From: Oxyruncus cristatus | Lineage: Eukaryota; Chordata; Aves; Passeriformes; Cotingidae | DNA: 64,000 nt | Direction: 5' to 3' | Assembly (NCBI GenBank): GCA_013399855.1 | Contig: VXAY01012530.1 | Location: 6,979,505 to 7,043,504 of the forward strand | Shown here: positions 51,601-62,329 of the stretch, piece after piece | How positions within the stretch are numbered: the first letter of the stretch is position 1 | How the letters are laid out: the number at the start of each line of letters is the position of its first letter | Translations under genes and position numbers: made by a program | The notes under the pieces: generated by a model | The model's input: the letters and a program-made list of their open reading frames with translations, nothing else | The model's database searches: none | What the model was told of the DNA's origin: nothing

Positions 51601-54600
51601 ACATCGGAAATAACTCCAATTCTCAGACAAACTGACACGCTGGAAGGAAAACAAGAGTGGAATACACAAATTAAAATAATGGCTATTGCTGAGCACCTGC
51701 TGCAGGCAACAGTGGAAATCCAGTTTTTTCTGAGCATGGTGATATCTGGGTTCTTGTGCAAAATAAGATTGCTGCTCAGAAGAAGAATGTTAAAGGCTGA
51801 AGCAAGGAATGAGCTGTGCACAGGAGCCATCACTAAGGGTGCACAGGAGGTGCAGCTAGAGAAAAATCAGGTGGAAACAGCATCTCAAAGCCTCTGACAG
51901 CAACAGAGGTGAAAGGTGGTGAGACAGCCTGGCCAGTACAAGCTAGGGATTGACTTAACAGAAGCCTTGGTGGAAGGCAGTGAAAGGAAGCAATTAGCAC
52001 AGCTGCAGTAAGGCAGCACCAGTGCATCCTCCAGGACTAAAGGAGAGCTTGTCAAGACATGATCAAGTGCAACATCAGATTGCACTTCAAGGAGTGCTCT
52101 TGGCAGGCACTTTCCAGTTTTGAGTTCCCTGAATACCAAGTAACAGTGAAGCTAAGTAACATTCTGGAGGTTAACCTGACTGGACAACATGCCTAACCCT
52201 GGACATCCCTACCTGCACACCCTCAAAAGCCGAAAAGAGACATAAAAACATTCACTTTTTTATGGTTTTTATGGTATCATATTTTTACATGAGACGTTGT
52301 GCACAGACAGGTCAAACATAGGGATAAAATATTAGGAGCAAGACATTTCAGCAGTTTTAATTTGGATAATCTCAAGTGAGGATGGGATCAAAGGACCAAG
52401 GAAATAAAGTGCATCTTTGGATCGCTTCGGCCCTTCAGAGTGTCTTCTAAACCTGGAACAAATCAGGCACAGTTTAGAGGTGCTGAAGGATCTACAGAGT
52501 TTTTTAAATTAAAGAACTACAGAGATTTTAGTTCGGTTCCAAGTATTGTTTCTGAGTACTGAAGAAGCCTTCACGTATTTCATTAGACACATTAAGAGTG
52601 GCAATGATTTTTAAGCTTTGAAGGACTTAAATCTCAAGAAACAAATAGCAACCTGTAAGGAGCTGCATCCTGAGCATAACGTCAGTGAGGACAGGCTAAA
52701 AGTTTCAGACCACCACCAGAAAGCGTACAAAACAAAAAAGATACCAGCAAAACCACAGGCTATCTACACAGAAGACACCACATCTACAAAACCTTCAAGC
52801 ACATTATCAGAACCGGAAGCATCATCTCGTTTAAGAAACTAGTATTTTAAACAAAGGAAGAAGAAAAGCTGATGAGTAAAACAAATGAACAGTTTCTGAG
52901 CCATGTTTTGTTCAGGTTTTCAAAACCACCCCTCAATCTGTGGGAGTTTGCAATGCCCCAAAACTGGTGAGGCTGGTAGGTGCTCTTTGATGAGTTTCAC
53001 ACAGATTAAATGAGGGTTGCTGCAGAACTGAAGAGTTCAATTGTTGTGGAAGTCCTGAAATCCTCTCATTTACATTTACTCAATAAGGAATTCAGTGGAT
53101 ACAGGCTCACCACAGTCTGTAGCAACTCCTTATCAAGCATAGCCTAGCAAGACATCCATGGAGATGGATTCACAAACCAGTCAGATAAACATTCTCAGCT
53201 CAAAAGAAAACAAAAGGAAACTGCTGTTGAAGGGCACAAGTGAGCACGGGCTCCCTCTGGCCTCCCCACACTAGACAAGACTGACCTGAGTATCCTATTT
53301 ACTTCATATGTACGGCAATGTCTATCAAAGGAGACTGCAGTTCAAACATAGAACAATAGAGTAACAACCTGGAGTTCATACAGATTAATTTCAAGGACTT
53401 AAAAGTCTGGAAATCACCACTTTCTTATGTAAAACATATCTGAAAATAGGTAACAGCAAAGCTGCTGAAGCATGAAAAGGATCTTGATACTGTTACAGAC
53501 ACATTCATGAAATCCCTGATGCTGTGGTTCAGCCCATGGTGCCATATCTGTGCTGACACAGTATGAAAGGAACTTCACCATTATTGTTATATCTTCCCCA
53601 CTCAGATTTCTTTCTTTTTGGAAGAAAGCACAACTTGTATCTGACACAATTAGGGTCCATTCTGCTTTGATATGTTTAATTTATGTATTTGCAGGCAATA
53701 ATGGAGCAGGAATACACAGAATACCTATTTTTAATTTTAGACAAAACCTGACAAGGTTGTATAATAAGAAAATCTCGGGAGTAATTTGTCTTTGTAACCT
53801 AATTTGTGCAAGCTTCAGCCACGGACGTTTATCATTTGCTTTCTACCTCCTCCAGGAAACAGGCAGGGGAAAGCAGAGCAATAAGTAACGCCTTGCAGAG
53901 CACGCCATCGGTTAGGCAGGAAAAGGCATCCTTCCTTCCTCTTTAGGGCAACATAAACTGCTCCACTTTAGCTGGCATTTTTTTGTTTTGCTGAATACTG
54001 ATCTCCTTGATACAACATTAAGATAAGGACGAAGATGAATCAAAAATTACAAGACAGCAACAAACAAAAGACAAAGAAGAGAGACAACAGCTCTGACAGA
54101 TCCAGTTCATTTACTGATGTCTATCTCCATTAGGGTCACAGGACACTCAGTTTCAACAGCACCAAAATTTGATACAAAAAAAACCCCAACATTTTGTGCA
54201 AGAAAAAAATCTGCTTTTACTCTGTAACATACATAGCCATCAGGCTACTGCTGCTAAACAATTTTTAAAAACTACTCTTAATTATCACAAGAAAAGAATT
54301 TAAGCAGAACTTTTATGAGAAATCTGTAAAAACAGTTTGAGCACCCAAAGGTTGCATCATAACGGAACACAGAAGGGGGACAAAGAGGGAAGACAGTACA
54401 GGAAACGTCACTCTGGCATTTCCTAATTCCTGAGCACTTGACTTTACAACCTCCACTTATTTTTGTACATAATTTCCTAATGGAAATTTCCTTCATGGAA
54501 AGGACAGGTAGCATCCCACAACCCTTCTCCCCCAGTCCACCTGGCCCAAAAACACGGGATACTCTGGGATGCTGTCCCAGCCCCTCCAGACACCTCAGCC

Positions 54601-57599
54601 CTACATGGCAGCCTCTAAGGCTGGGAAGAACAAGGACAATCAGGTCAAATCCTTGGGAGACTGGAGCACAAAAGCCCAAACACACACAAGCTGTAACTGC
54701 CCTGAGGATCATAGCTCAAACAAACTCCCACTCATTTTCCCAGGAGCAGCTAGAAGTGTCTTTCCAAATTTGTTCTCCCAAAAGCTGGATCATGACACTG
54801 CTACAGAAAACACTAGGGCTTTTCTGTAAGGTTTGGAATTAGCTTGTTTGTTTGTTAACATGAGCCAAACAAACAAATTTCTCACTCTTCTTTTTAGAGA
54901 ATTCTGAAGTCTTTTAGCTAAAGTTTTCCATTGCGAGATCTGCCTCAGGCTAAATGTTTCTCTGGAAAGTATCAGTCGCAGTAGTTAAAGTTTGGCTGAG
55001 GTATAAGCATGGCCACATAATGGAAAGAGTCAGAAAGCTTTAGTTATGGGCAATAAGACTAGGCACTAAAATACACGTAAGCACCCATATATATCTGGCA
55101 AACTTTCTCAAATTACAGGAAGGTACAACAGCTAATGACTGAATTTGCCAATAAATATGTGATGTCCAAGACTTACTCATGGGAGTAGCTTCTGTAGGGT
55201 TACTCATGTCTGTGCAGAGTCAGTATACCTAAGTCAAAAGAAACTTTCTTTTAAAGCAGGCTAACTCTCAGGGGAAAAGGAAGTGTTGTGCCTACTTATC
55301 CGTTTAATACAGTTAGGTTATTTGATATATGAGACTGCAGAAAAGTGGCAGAATATCATTGCATACTATCATTTCATTTTGAAAGGGGAGGGGATATTTC
55401 TCATTTTTTCACTGTTCTGCATATATAAATTACATAATTCTCAGAATAACAAGGTGTAAATAAATGTATGCTTTGCTGCTGGGTCTGTTTTGGTTAGCAA
55501 TGCCAAAACTGCAACCAGCAGTAAGACATGGACTCACACACTGCACCCCCACAACAAGCTGAAGCTGAACCTCCACCTTGTGCCTGCTGTGGCTGTATCC
55601 TCCACCCATCAGCTTTCCAGTGACAACTTGAGCCCCACTTGAAATCAGCATTTTTTCTTCCCATGACACCAAGGCATATGCATGGATTTTTTTGCTCTTC
55701 CCCTGCTCAACAGGAAACTTCTACTGACACTTCCACTACATTCCTTCACATACTTTAATCCTCCTTACTCATCTAGGATAATTCCAAAGCAGTGTGGCAC
55801 ACGAAGTCAGGACAAGCAGAGAGACAGATTATCACAAGGAATTGCATCTAATAACCTCTGGGATAAAATCGTGTGGCTTTGCACACAGATTCACAGTTCC
55901 TTAAGTCAGCCTTATCTGCTGTACTGGCGATGGAACAGTCCTACTGTGAAACAACACTATTTCAGCTTTATGTGCTTATCATCCTTGTTGTTCTCAAATT
56001 GACCTAGACAGGTAAGTATTACAGCTCAACTTGTAGATGGTTTTTCATGCAGATCCCACTGTGATCAAGTACAGTCAGTTTGATTTTCAACCCTGCCAGA
56101 TGAAAACTTACAGCCCACCTTGAAACAAAGATGAATGGGACTATCTTTGATGTTGCAAGCCCAGTAGGAGGGAAGGTAGATAAAAGGTGTTTGTATGCCA
56201 TCTTCTGCCGTTAAAATAATGCACAATGTAAAGTCAAACTAAGTATTTCAGTTTTAGTAAAATTAGCAATTACCTACAGAAATCTGACAGGCAAAAGTAG
56301 ACCTCTTGCAAAAAGAGCACAGAAACAGTCTTCCCTATTTGCTTCTCTAAAAGAAATCAGTCCAGTGGTAAATTTTGACGTGTAGACACAGGTGGTAATA
56401 AAATCAGTCCTTTGTCATGACAGAAGTGGAAATTATTTTAAAATGACTATGAAGCCCACAAGCAGCAAACACCTTGTCAATTGTGCCTTGGCACTGATAC
56501 ATTAAAATATTGGAAAACAAAAACAAAGTAAGTGGTTACCTCAATACTTGCGCTGCGAAACGCTTCGCTTTATAAAATACTTTTGGCATACTAGGGAATT
56601 TACAATATCTTCAATTTGCTTGCAAAAGATTTTTTAATTTTAGCGAAAGAAAATACTCAGAACCAGAAAAACCCTTTTTCTCAGTCCTGTGACTTTGTGC
56701 TACAATTTGGCCAAGATACAACCTAAGAACATTCCAGTCAGTCACATTCTCAACAAAAATGATGGTGACACACCAAAAATAACTGAGCACGCACATTGCA
56801 ACAGAAGGCCAGGCCAAGAGACTCCTGTGTGAGTAGCTGTAGCACCCCCTGCACAGGGGCTGAAGGCAATCCGAGAGGATGACAGAGGGGAACAGTGGGG
56901 GTGCGCAGCCCCAGCCTTACACCAGGAACCTTCTCCACACCCAAGATAACGCTGTTGTCCTGGATGGGACCCGCGCGGTTAGTCCCGTAACTCAAGCTGT
57001 GGTACCCGGCTAAAGGTTCGGGTTTCAGATCCTGCTAAGGAGGAATGCTGCTGCCGTCGCTGGGAATTCCACATTGAGGGGGGTGGAGAGAGAGGTTGTT
57101 TTTACCTTTAGAAAACCCAGCCTACGAGGAAAGGTACCGAAGAGTTAGGATACTGTGATACAGCTCCTTCTGTGGTTTTCATTTAGTTGCTTTTGTGTGC
57201 ACACTGTAAGACAGTCTTTAATTGCATAGTCACGTATAGGATTTGTTCTGTTGTTGGGTTGGTTTTTTCTTTTCCCGCAAGGCTTGAATCGGTAGTCAAT
57301 AAACAGCTACAGACATAAAGCATTAATCAGGTTTGTGTAGTGAATTAGGTTATTTTTAGGGAAATATTTATCTCATCAAGACTCAGCATTAAATTTCGCC
57401 GTGGACAGGTAACTCCCAATTTTCTGGCATCCTTAGTTTCCCACAAGGAGTTTTCTGAACTCCTGGAGAATACCAGAACCCAGGTATTACTGGTTATTCG
57501 CTGCATTCCTGACACTGGACGTGTGGAAGAGTGGAGGGTGGGTTTTGGGAGGGTCTGCAGAAAAGAGCAAGGGGGAGAGCGAGTAGGGGGGCAGCTGAC
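48603..57599. other. Intergenic, no gene recognised
   Basis: Nine kilobases of unique DNA. A GC-richer islet at 50.64-51.14 kb includes a minus-strand frame starting in a strong Kozak context (AAAATGGCC at about 51,132). A long inverted repeat lies at 54,844. An open frame of 74 codons at 52,618-52,839 starts with TTG, not ATG. None resembles a known gene. GC and CpG rise from about 56,850 toward the island. Confidence 0.55.
54844..54876. repeat. Inverted repeat, 11-bp perfect arms
   Basis: TTGTTTGTTTG and CAAACAAACAA around an 11-base loop. The arms are simple TTTG/CAAA repeats, which lowers its significance. Confidence 0.95.
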
Positions 57600-58270
57600 C
57601 TGCACCAGCTCCCGCGGGAGAGCAAAACAACTGCGCCCAAGCAGCGCTTCGGGAGCCCGGGCTGCTCGGGGACAGGCGGGGATGGGGCAGAAAGTTCCCT
57701 CCTGTGTGTTTTTAAGCACTTGGGTCAAACCGACGGCGCGGTCCCCGCAGAGGCAGGAGACGTTCCCGAGCCGCTGCAGCCGCTCCGGCCTTTGAACCCG
57801 GCGGTTACGGTTCGAGCCCGGTTTCCCGCAGGAAACAAGACAAGTGCTCCCGCCTTCCCGCCGGCTCCCACGCGTGGGCCGCTCCATCCTAGGAAAACGG
57901 TACCCGCGACCTAAAGACACGAAGTTCCTGTAAGAGCTGGGGTAAAAGGCAGGGCTGGGCTCCCTGGGACAGGGGGAGGCGGTGCCGCCGCCCCGCGAGG
58001 GGCTGAGCAGGGGTCGGGAGGGCCGGGGACGGAGCTGCCACAGCAGGCGGGCTCATAAGGAGCCTGGGTTGGAGAGGGAACACGTGTGAGGAGTGTCCTG
58101 ACGGGATAAGTTGTGCTCCCGAAGGGCGGCTACAGGACTGTGTCCCTGCCTGCTTTGTGCCCGTGTACACCGGGAAGCCGGGACACGGGGGTATCAGCAT
58201 CCCTCCGGAGCGCCGAGCTCCCTCGCAGCCCCGGGAGACCCCTGCCTGCCCGGGAAACTCCCGAATCTCT
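57600..58270. promoter_or_regulatory. CpG island 1
   Basis: GC-rich DNA with undepleted CpG: I count about 33 CpG in the 300 bases 57,610-57,910, against almost none in the preceding 8 kb. In birds such islands usually mark promoters. No TATA box stands out, as is normal for island promoters. Stop-poor frames on both strands (for example 191 codons on the minus strand, ending at 57,345) are expected in such composition and do not resemble known proteins. Direction of any transcript is unknown. Confidence 0.8.
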
Positions 58271-61200
58271 TGTAGGCCCTTCCCTTAAGGCATGGTTCAT
58301 TAATACACAAAGTAACACCAAACAAAGCTTTTTCCTCTGACCAAACAGTCGACACAGCCAGTGGGCTTTCCCTTTTCACCCCTCTCTGCTTAAAAAAAGG
58401 CCACGCTCCTTCTCCTGCACCCACCCCCTCGGAAGGGGCTGGGAGGCGGGCAGCTTAACCCTTCCCTGCCTCCTCCACCCCTGGAAACTTTATTAAAATA
58501 CCAGGGCCTCTAATTGCCTAGCTGAGTTATACTGCTGAATGAGGAAAGTAAATTATCCACTCATTGGGGAAGGATTTTATACTGAGAAGCAGATGGTAAA
58601 TTCTTGCTCTGAGTTTGTTGTGTTGGTCTGTATTTATTGGTATCTTGACTATATAAACTATATAACTACATAAATGCACATCGTTAATACCTTAGAGGTC
58701 TCATAATATAACTGGACTCACACCTTGCATGCTTCTGACTATTATTTACAGAATCCCACAAAAAGCCATTTGGAAAACCAACCACATTTTCCCAGTACTA
58801 CTTACTTTTGTCCTGGGAACCAAGGGAAAAATTCAGTGACAGCTACATTAGTTAAAACCAAAGAATAACTGGTTAAGTGTAGAGCTCTTGTCCTTTGCGG
58901 CTAATAGAGTTAGACATTCATGTAAACATCTGTGAATCTTACTGTGGGGCTGCTTTCATGGGGGAAAAAAAAGGGGTTACAAGAAGACAGAAAAAAAAGG
59001 CTGTCCAAAATGAACCGGAAGAGATGCACTTTTTTCCCCTGATCATTCAAAGATCAGACTGTTTCATTTTGTTAAAAAAGGAGATGTCATTTGCAGAGAT
59101 GTCACAGATCAAGATGTGAACTGTGAGCTCTGGGGTAGCATTTTAAAACAGAGGATGCCATCAAAATCTGTGTATTTGCCAGGTACTGGCACTTAAATTT
59201 CACAAGGTGGTTTTCTTTTCAATACAAAGTGCAGCAAAATGGTATTTTCCTTCTCTGTAAAATACCTGGGGTTTAATAATTTATAGAGCACTAGGGGTTT
59301 TTTTAAGTCTAATTGATATTTAGATTGACCAAGAGCTGTCTGTAGATGTTTCCATTAACATTTTTGTTCGACTAGGCTGAAAAAGGGTTAAAAGTAACTA
59401 TAGTCTCACAGTCAACAGAAAGCTATTGAAATGTTTGATTATCCCTGCAGCAAAAGAAAGAGAATAGTAATACAACAGCAACCTCTCTTGGGGTAAAGTC
59501 AAGATTTAATAACCTAGGACCAAAGCAATTGTTCAAATCAAGCAAAAGGAAGTTCAAAATATTTTCAAGTACAATCTGTTTCATTGTGTTTATTTTGATC
59601 AAGATGCCCTCAGATAAATAGTCCTCTTCCATGGAAGACAATAGAAATGTCACCACTGACTCCAGGGAGATCAGGATTGATGCCTGGACATCATGCGGGA
59701 ACGTTAATTTAATATTCTGCAAAACAGTGCAGTTAAAGAGTCAATATTTGCTGTCCATTCTCTCCCTGTTTTGCCAGACTTCTTTATTATTATTATTTAA
59801 TCAGTCTCCTAGAATTCAGTGAGAACAAGAGCCAGCAGATCGAGCAATCGGTCTTCCTTTGAATGCAATGCTTCTTCCCAGGTTTTTTACTGATGCCTCA
59901 TGAGTGCAGTTTTTAAATGTCCCAGGTGATAAGGGCTACTTAAAGAGCCTTGCTGCATGTTGTAATGGATCTCTGACTATGATCAAATCCTGCTGTTTCT
60001 TGCTATGCAGGAAGTCTTTCCAAATTAGTCTAACACCAGGGCCGAGCACTGTGACTAATAGGCATAACTGCACTGTTCATGCTATCTGTAAAGCAGGTTC
60101 AGCAGGGAAAATATCGGCAATGAGAACGTGCTTGTTATTCCATGGAGTAAGGAGCAAACTCTTAGAGAAACAAACAACCAAAAAAAAACCAATCAAACAA
60201 AAAAGACAGGGGAATGGATTTGAGAGTTTAATGCTTTACTCCGGAGGTACTTCATCAGTAACAACTCCAGATAGACTGAAGGAAAATAAAAAACTACTCA
60301 ACAGCAGCCTCAGGGTACCTGCACTTCTTGCTTCACATGCTTCTTGACCTGTCACTAAGTTTGGACTAAGCAGAAGAAGAAACTCTGGCCCTCAATGTTA
60401 AATTCTGTGAATCGACAAAAATACATTTTATTTAAGATTGGCCATTAGATTTCACCCACTCCACCCAGTATTGTGCCTACTAACTCATGTCTGACAAAAC
60501 CATAATTTCCAGGAAGGCTTAAAACCAGTAATAACAGTGAAATAGCCACTTCCCTGGGCAACATCCTATGAATGTGTACTTTCCTCAGACATGAATTTGC
60601 CTTGCTCCAGTTTCCAGGCTATTTCTTTCCCTACTAGGTTAAAGAGAGCTTATACACATCATGTTTCCAGCTCTTGAGAGTATTTCCTGTTGTAATCCAG
60701 TCCCTTAAAAATGGTATTCTCCAAGACCATCTTGTACAACATTTTTGGGTATCAAACCATAAGGGTGGGAGGGTAGGGTCTCTTTTTCATGTTCTTCAAA
60801 ATTTCAATACTCCTTTTAGAAAAATGAGAGTATGACAGGACATCGTTATCATGGCTGGCTATAAAACTGAGGGAATGGCTTGTAAGAGGAAGGATAGGAG
60901 TAAAAGTATAAACAGGGCTGTTGTGAGAGGAAGATCACAGAAGCCTCTTGGCTGAAGATGAATTTTTATTTTCTTGGGTGCTTACATAGAATTTCCTGTT
61001 TGTATAAACACCTGTTTGTATAAGTATTGCTGTAAAGCTTTCTCTTTTTCTTCCTAATAGTGGCTATTTGCCTTCAAGTTGTACAGAAAACAAAATGTTC
61101 TCTTAAGAACAGAGGAAACATTTGAAGTTCCTTTGCAAGAAACTCAGGAGTGCCCTGTCCTTTAGTGAGACCCAAAAGAAACCTATTGCAGACCCTTCTT

Positions 61201-61506
61201 TGTGATGCCTTGTGGATGGTGGTTGGGAGAGCTGAAGCCTGAAGACCAGCCTGTCTGGGCAGAAGTGGCCAAAGCTCTGCCCAGGGAAGTTCCAAGGGCC
61301 AGAAAGATCCCCAGTTCTGGAGGGGTCCCAAGGGCCTCCAGGAGTTCCTCGAGGTCTTGGTGTCAGGAGTTGTGGGTCAACCTGTCCAGCAGCCCCCAAG
61401 TGATTGTAGCTCAGTAGATGAATCTGGAAATTGGAATTTGGAATTGGAATTGGAAATTGCTCCTGAAAAATTAATGCAAACGTCCTTCCGAGTTTAAACC
61501 AGACAC

Positions 61507-61523
61507 TGGTTGCCAACGTGGGG
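61507..61523 (+). other. Retroviral primer-binding-site-like sequence
   Basis: TGGTTGCCAACGTGGGG differs at two positions from the tRNA-Lys-type primer-binding site of betaretrovirus-like ERVs. If real, the GC-richer 61.1-61.5 kb patch would be the remnant of an LTR and its flank. However, I see no polyadenylation signal, no partner LTR and no gag-like frame, so this is a weak call. Confidence 0.2.
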
Positions 61524-61931
61524 TTCTTATTCAGATTTCACTGTTGGGAAACTATTAATCTCTACAGTCATGTCCGTTTACTGTGACACTTGTTTTAGCC
61601 CTGGACAAAGAATGTGTTTGATAAAATGAGGGCAATATCTTTTTCGTTTATAGAGGCAATTAGCTCCACACTCTCTGTTGTCAGAGCGACACAGCATCAA
61701 TCACGGGTAGAGATCGGTTTCTTTAAAAGTTAAATTCCCTGCTGTTGGCCCTGCCAGTGTGTTAGTCACATGCATTATGTTTACTTTGGGGAGGAAAATG
61801 TGTTTCATTCTGTCAAGGGGAACAAAATGCTTTGGATGAGGGCTTCTTTGTCAAGGGAAGACAGAATATTCTGATGCGTTAGATGAAAAGGGGAGATAAG
61901 GTACCTGATTTGCTGCTGCCGCTTTAATAGC

Positions 61932-61951
61932 GGTTATTATGGGTTATTATG
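61932..61951. repeat. Tandem 10-mer GGTTATTATG x2
   Basis: Two perfect copies back to back in the repeat-poor interval before CpG island 2. The antisense CATAATAACC resembles posterior Hox/Cdx-type sites, which is only a suggestion. Confidence 0.85.
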
Positions 61952-62329
61952 ACACGGTCCGCTGAAGTCTATGGGATTGTTGCTTGCTCATGGCACAGCT
62001 TGCCCCTTCTGGATTTTACAGCCACCCGTTCCAACATCAGATTGATCAATAAAAAGCCGTGCACTATTTTTTATTCACTTGCGTATGAACCTCGGCGTGA
62101 AACATCACTTCCCCCCTTCGGCATTTGGGTCTCTTGGGTAATTTCTCAGGGTGCAGATTTTTGTCTATTTTTCTCCATGAAAGCCTACCAGCAAGCTAAA
62201 CACATTAATGCCAAATTTTGGGGATCATCGGCTAATTTCTTGGCTAATCCGCATAAACTTCAAGCGAAAAAAAAAAAAAAAGACAAACAAAAAAATCAGG
62301 CGGCGAAGAGCGCAGGACCTGGCACTCCC

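Larger units (their letters stand above)
58271..62329. other. AT-rich, repeat-poor interval between CpG islands
   Basis: Four kilobases with no CR1, SINE or long microsatellite. 58,480-58,640 and 61,700-62,260 carry several TAAT-core words (CTCTAATTGCC near 58,509, ACATTAATGCC near 62,201, GGCTAATCCGC near 62,242), as developmental enhancers often do. Around 61,100-61,520 there is a GC-richer patch of unclear origin. Conservation cannot be judged from one sequence. Confidence 0.5.

Noticed and set aside
52618..52839. Open frame of 74 codons, hydrophilic and protein-like
   Set aside because: Starts with TTG, no in-frame ATG of use and no splice sites that convince me; kept as unproven.
56973..57036. 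tRNA-like string around GGTTCGGGTTTCAGATCC
   Set aside because: No A box at the right distance and no cloverleaf could be drawn.
57345..57920. Open frame of 191 codons, minus strand
   Set aside because: CpG island composition explains it; overlapping frames are open on the other strand and the translation is unlike known families.
59904..60347. Open frame of 147 codons, plus strand
   Set aside because: Starts with GTG, contains a lysine run from an A-rich stretch and has no recognisable domain.
61396..61420. TAGCTCAGTAGATGAAT, tRNA A-box-like
   Set aside because: No B box 30-60 bases downstream; the following sequence is a GGAATT-type run.
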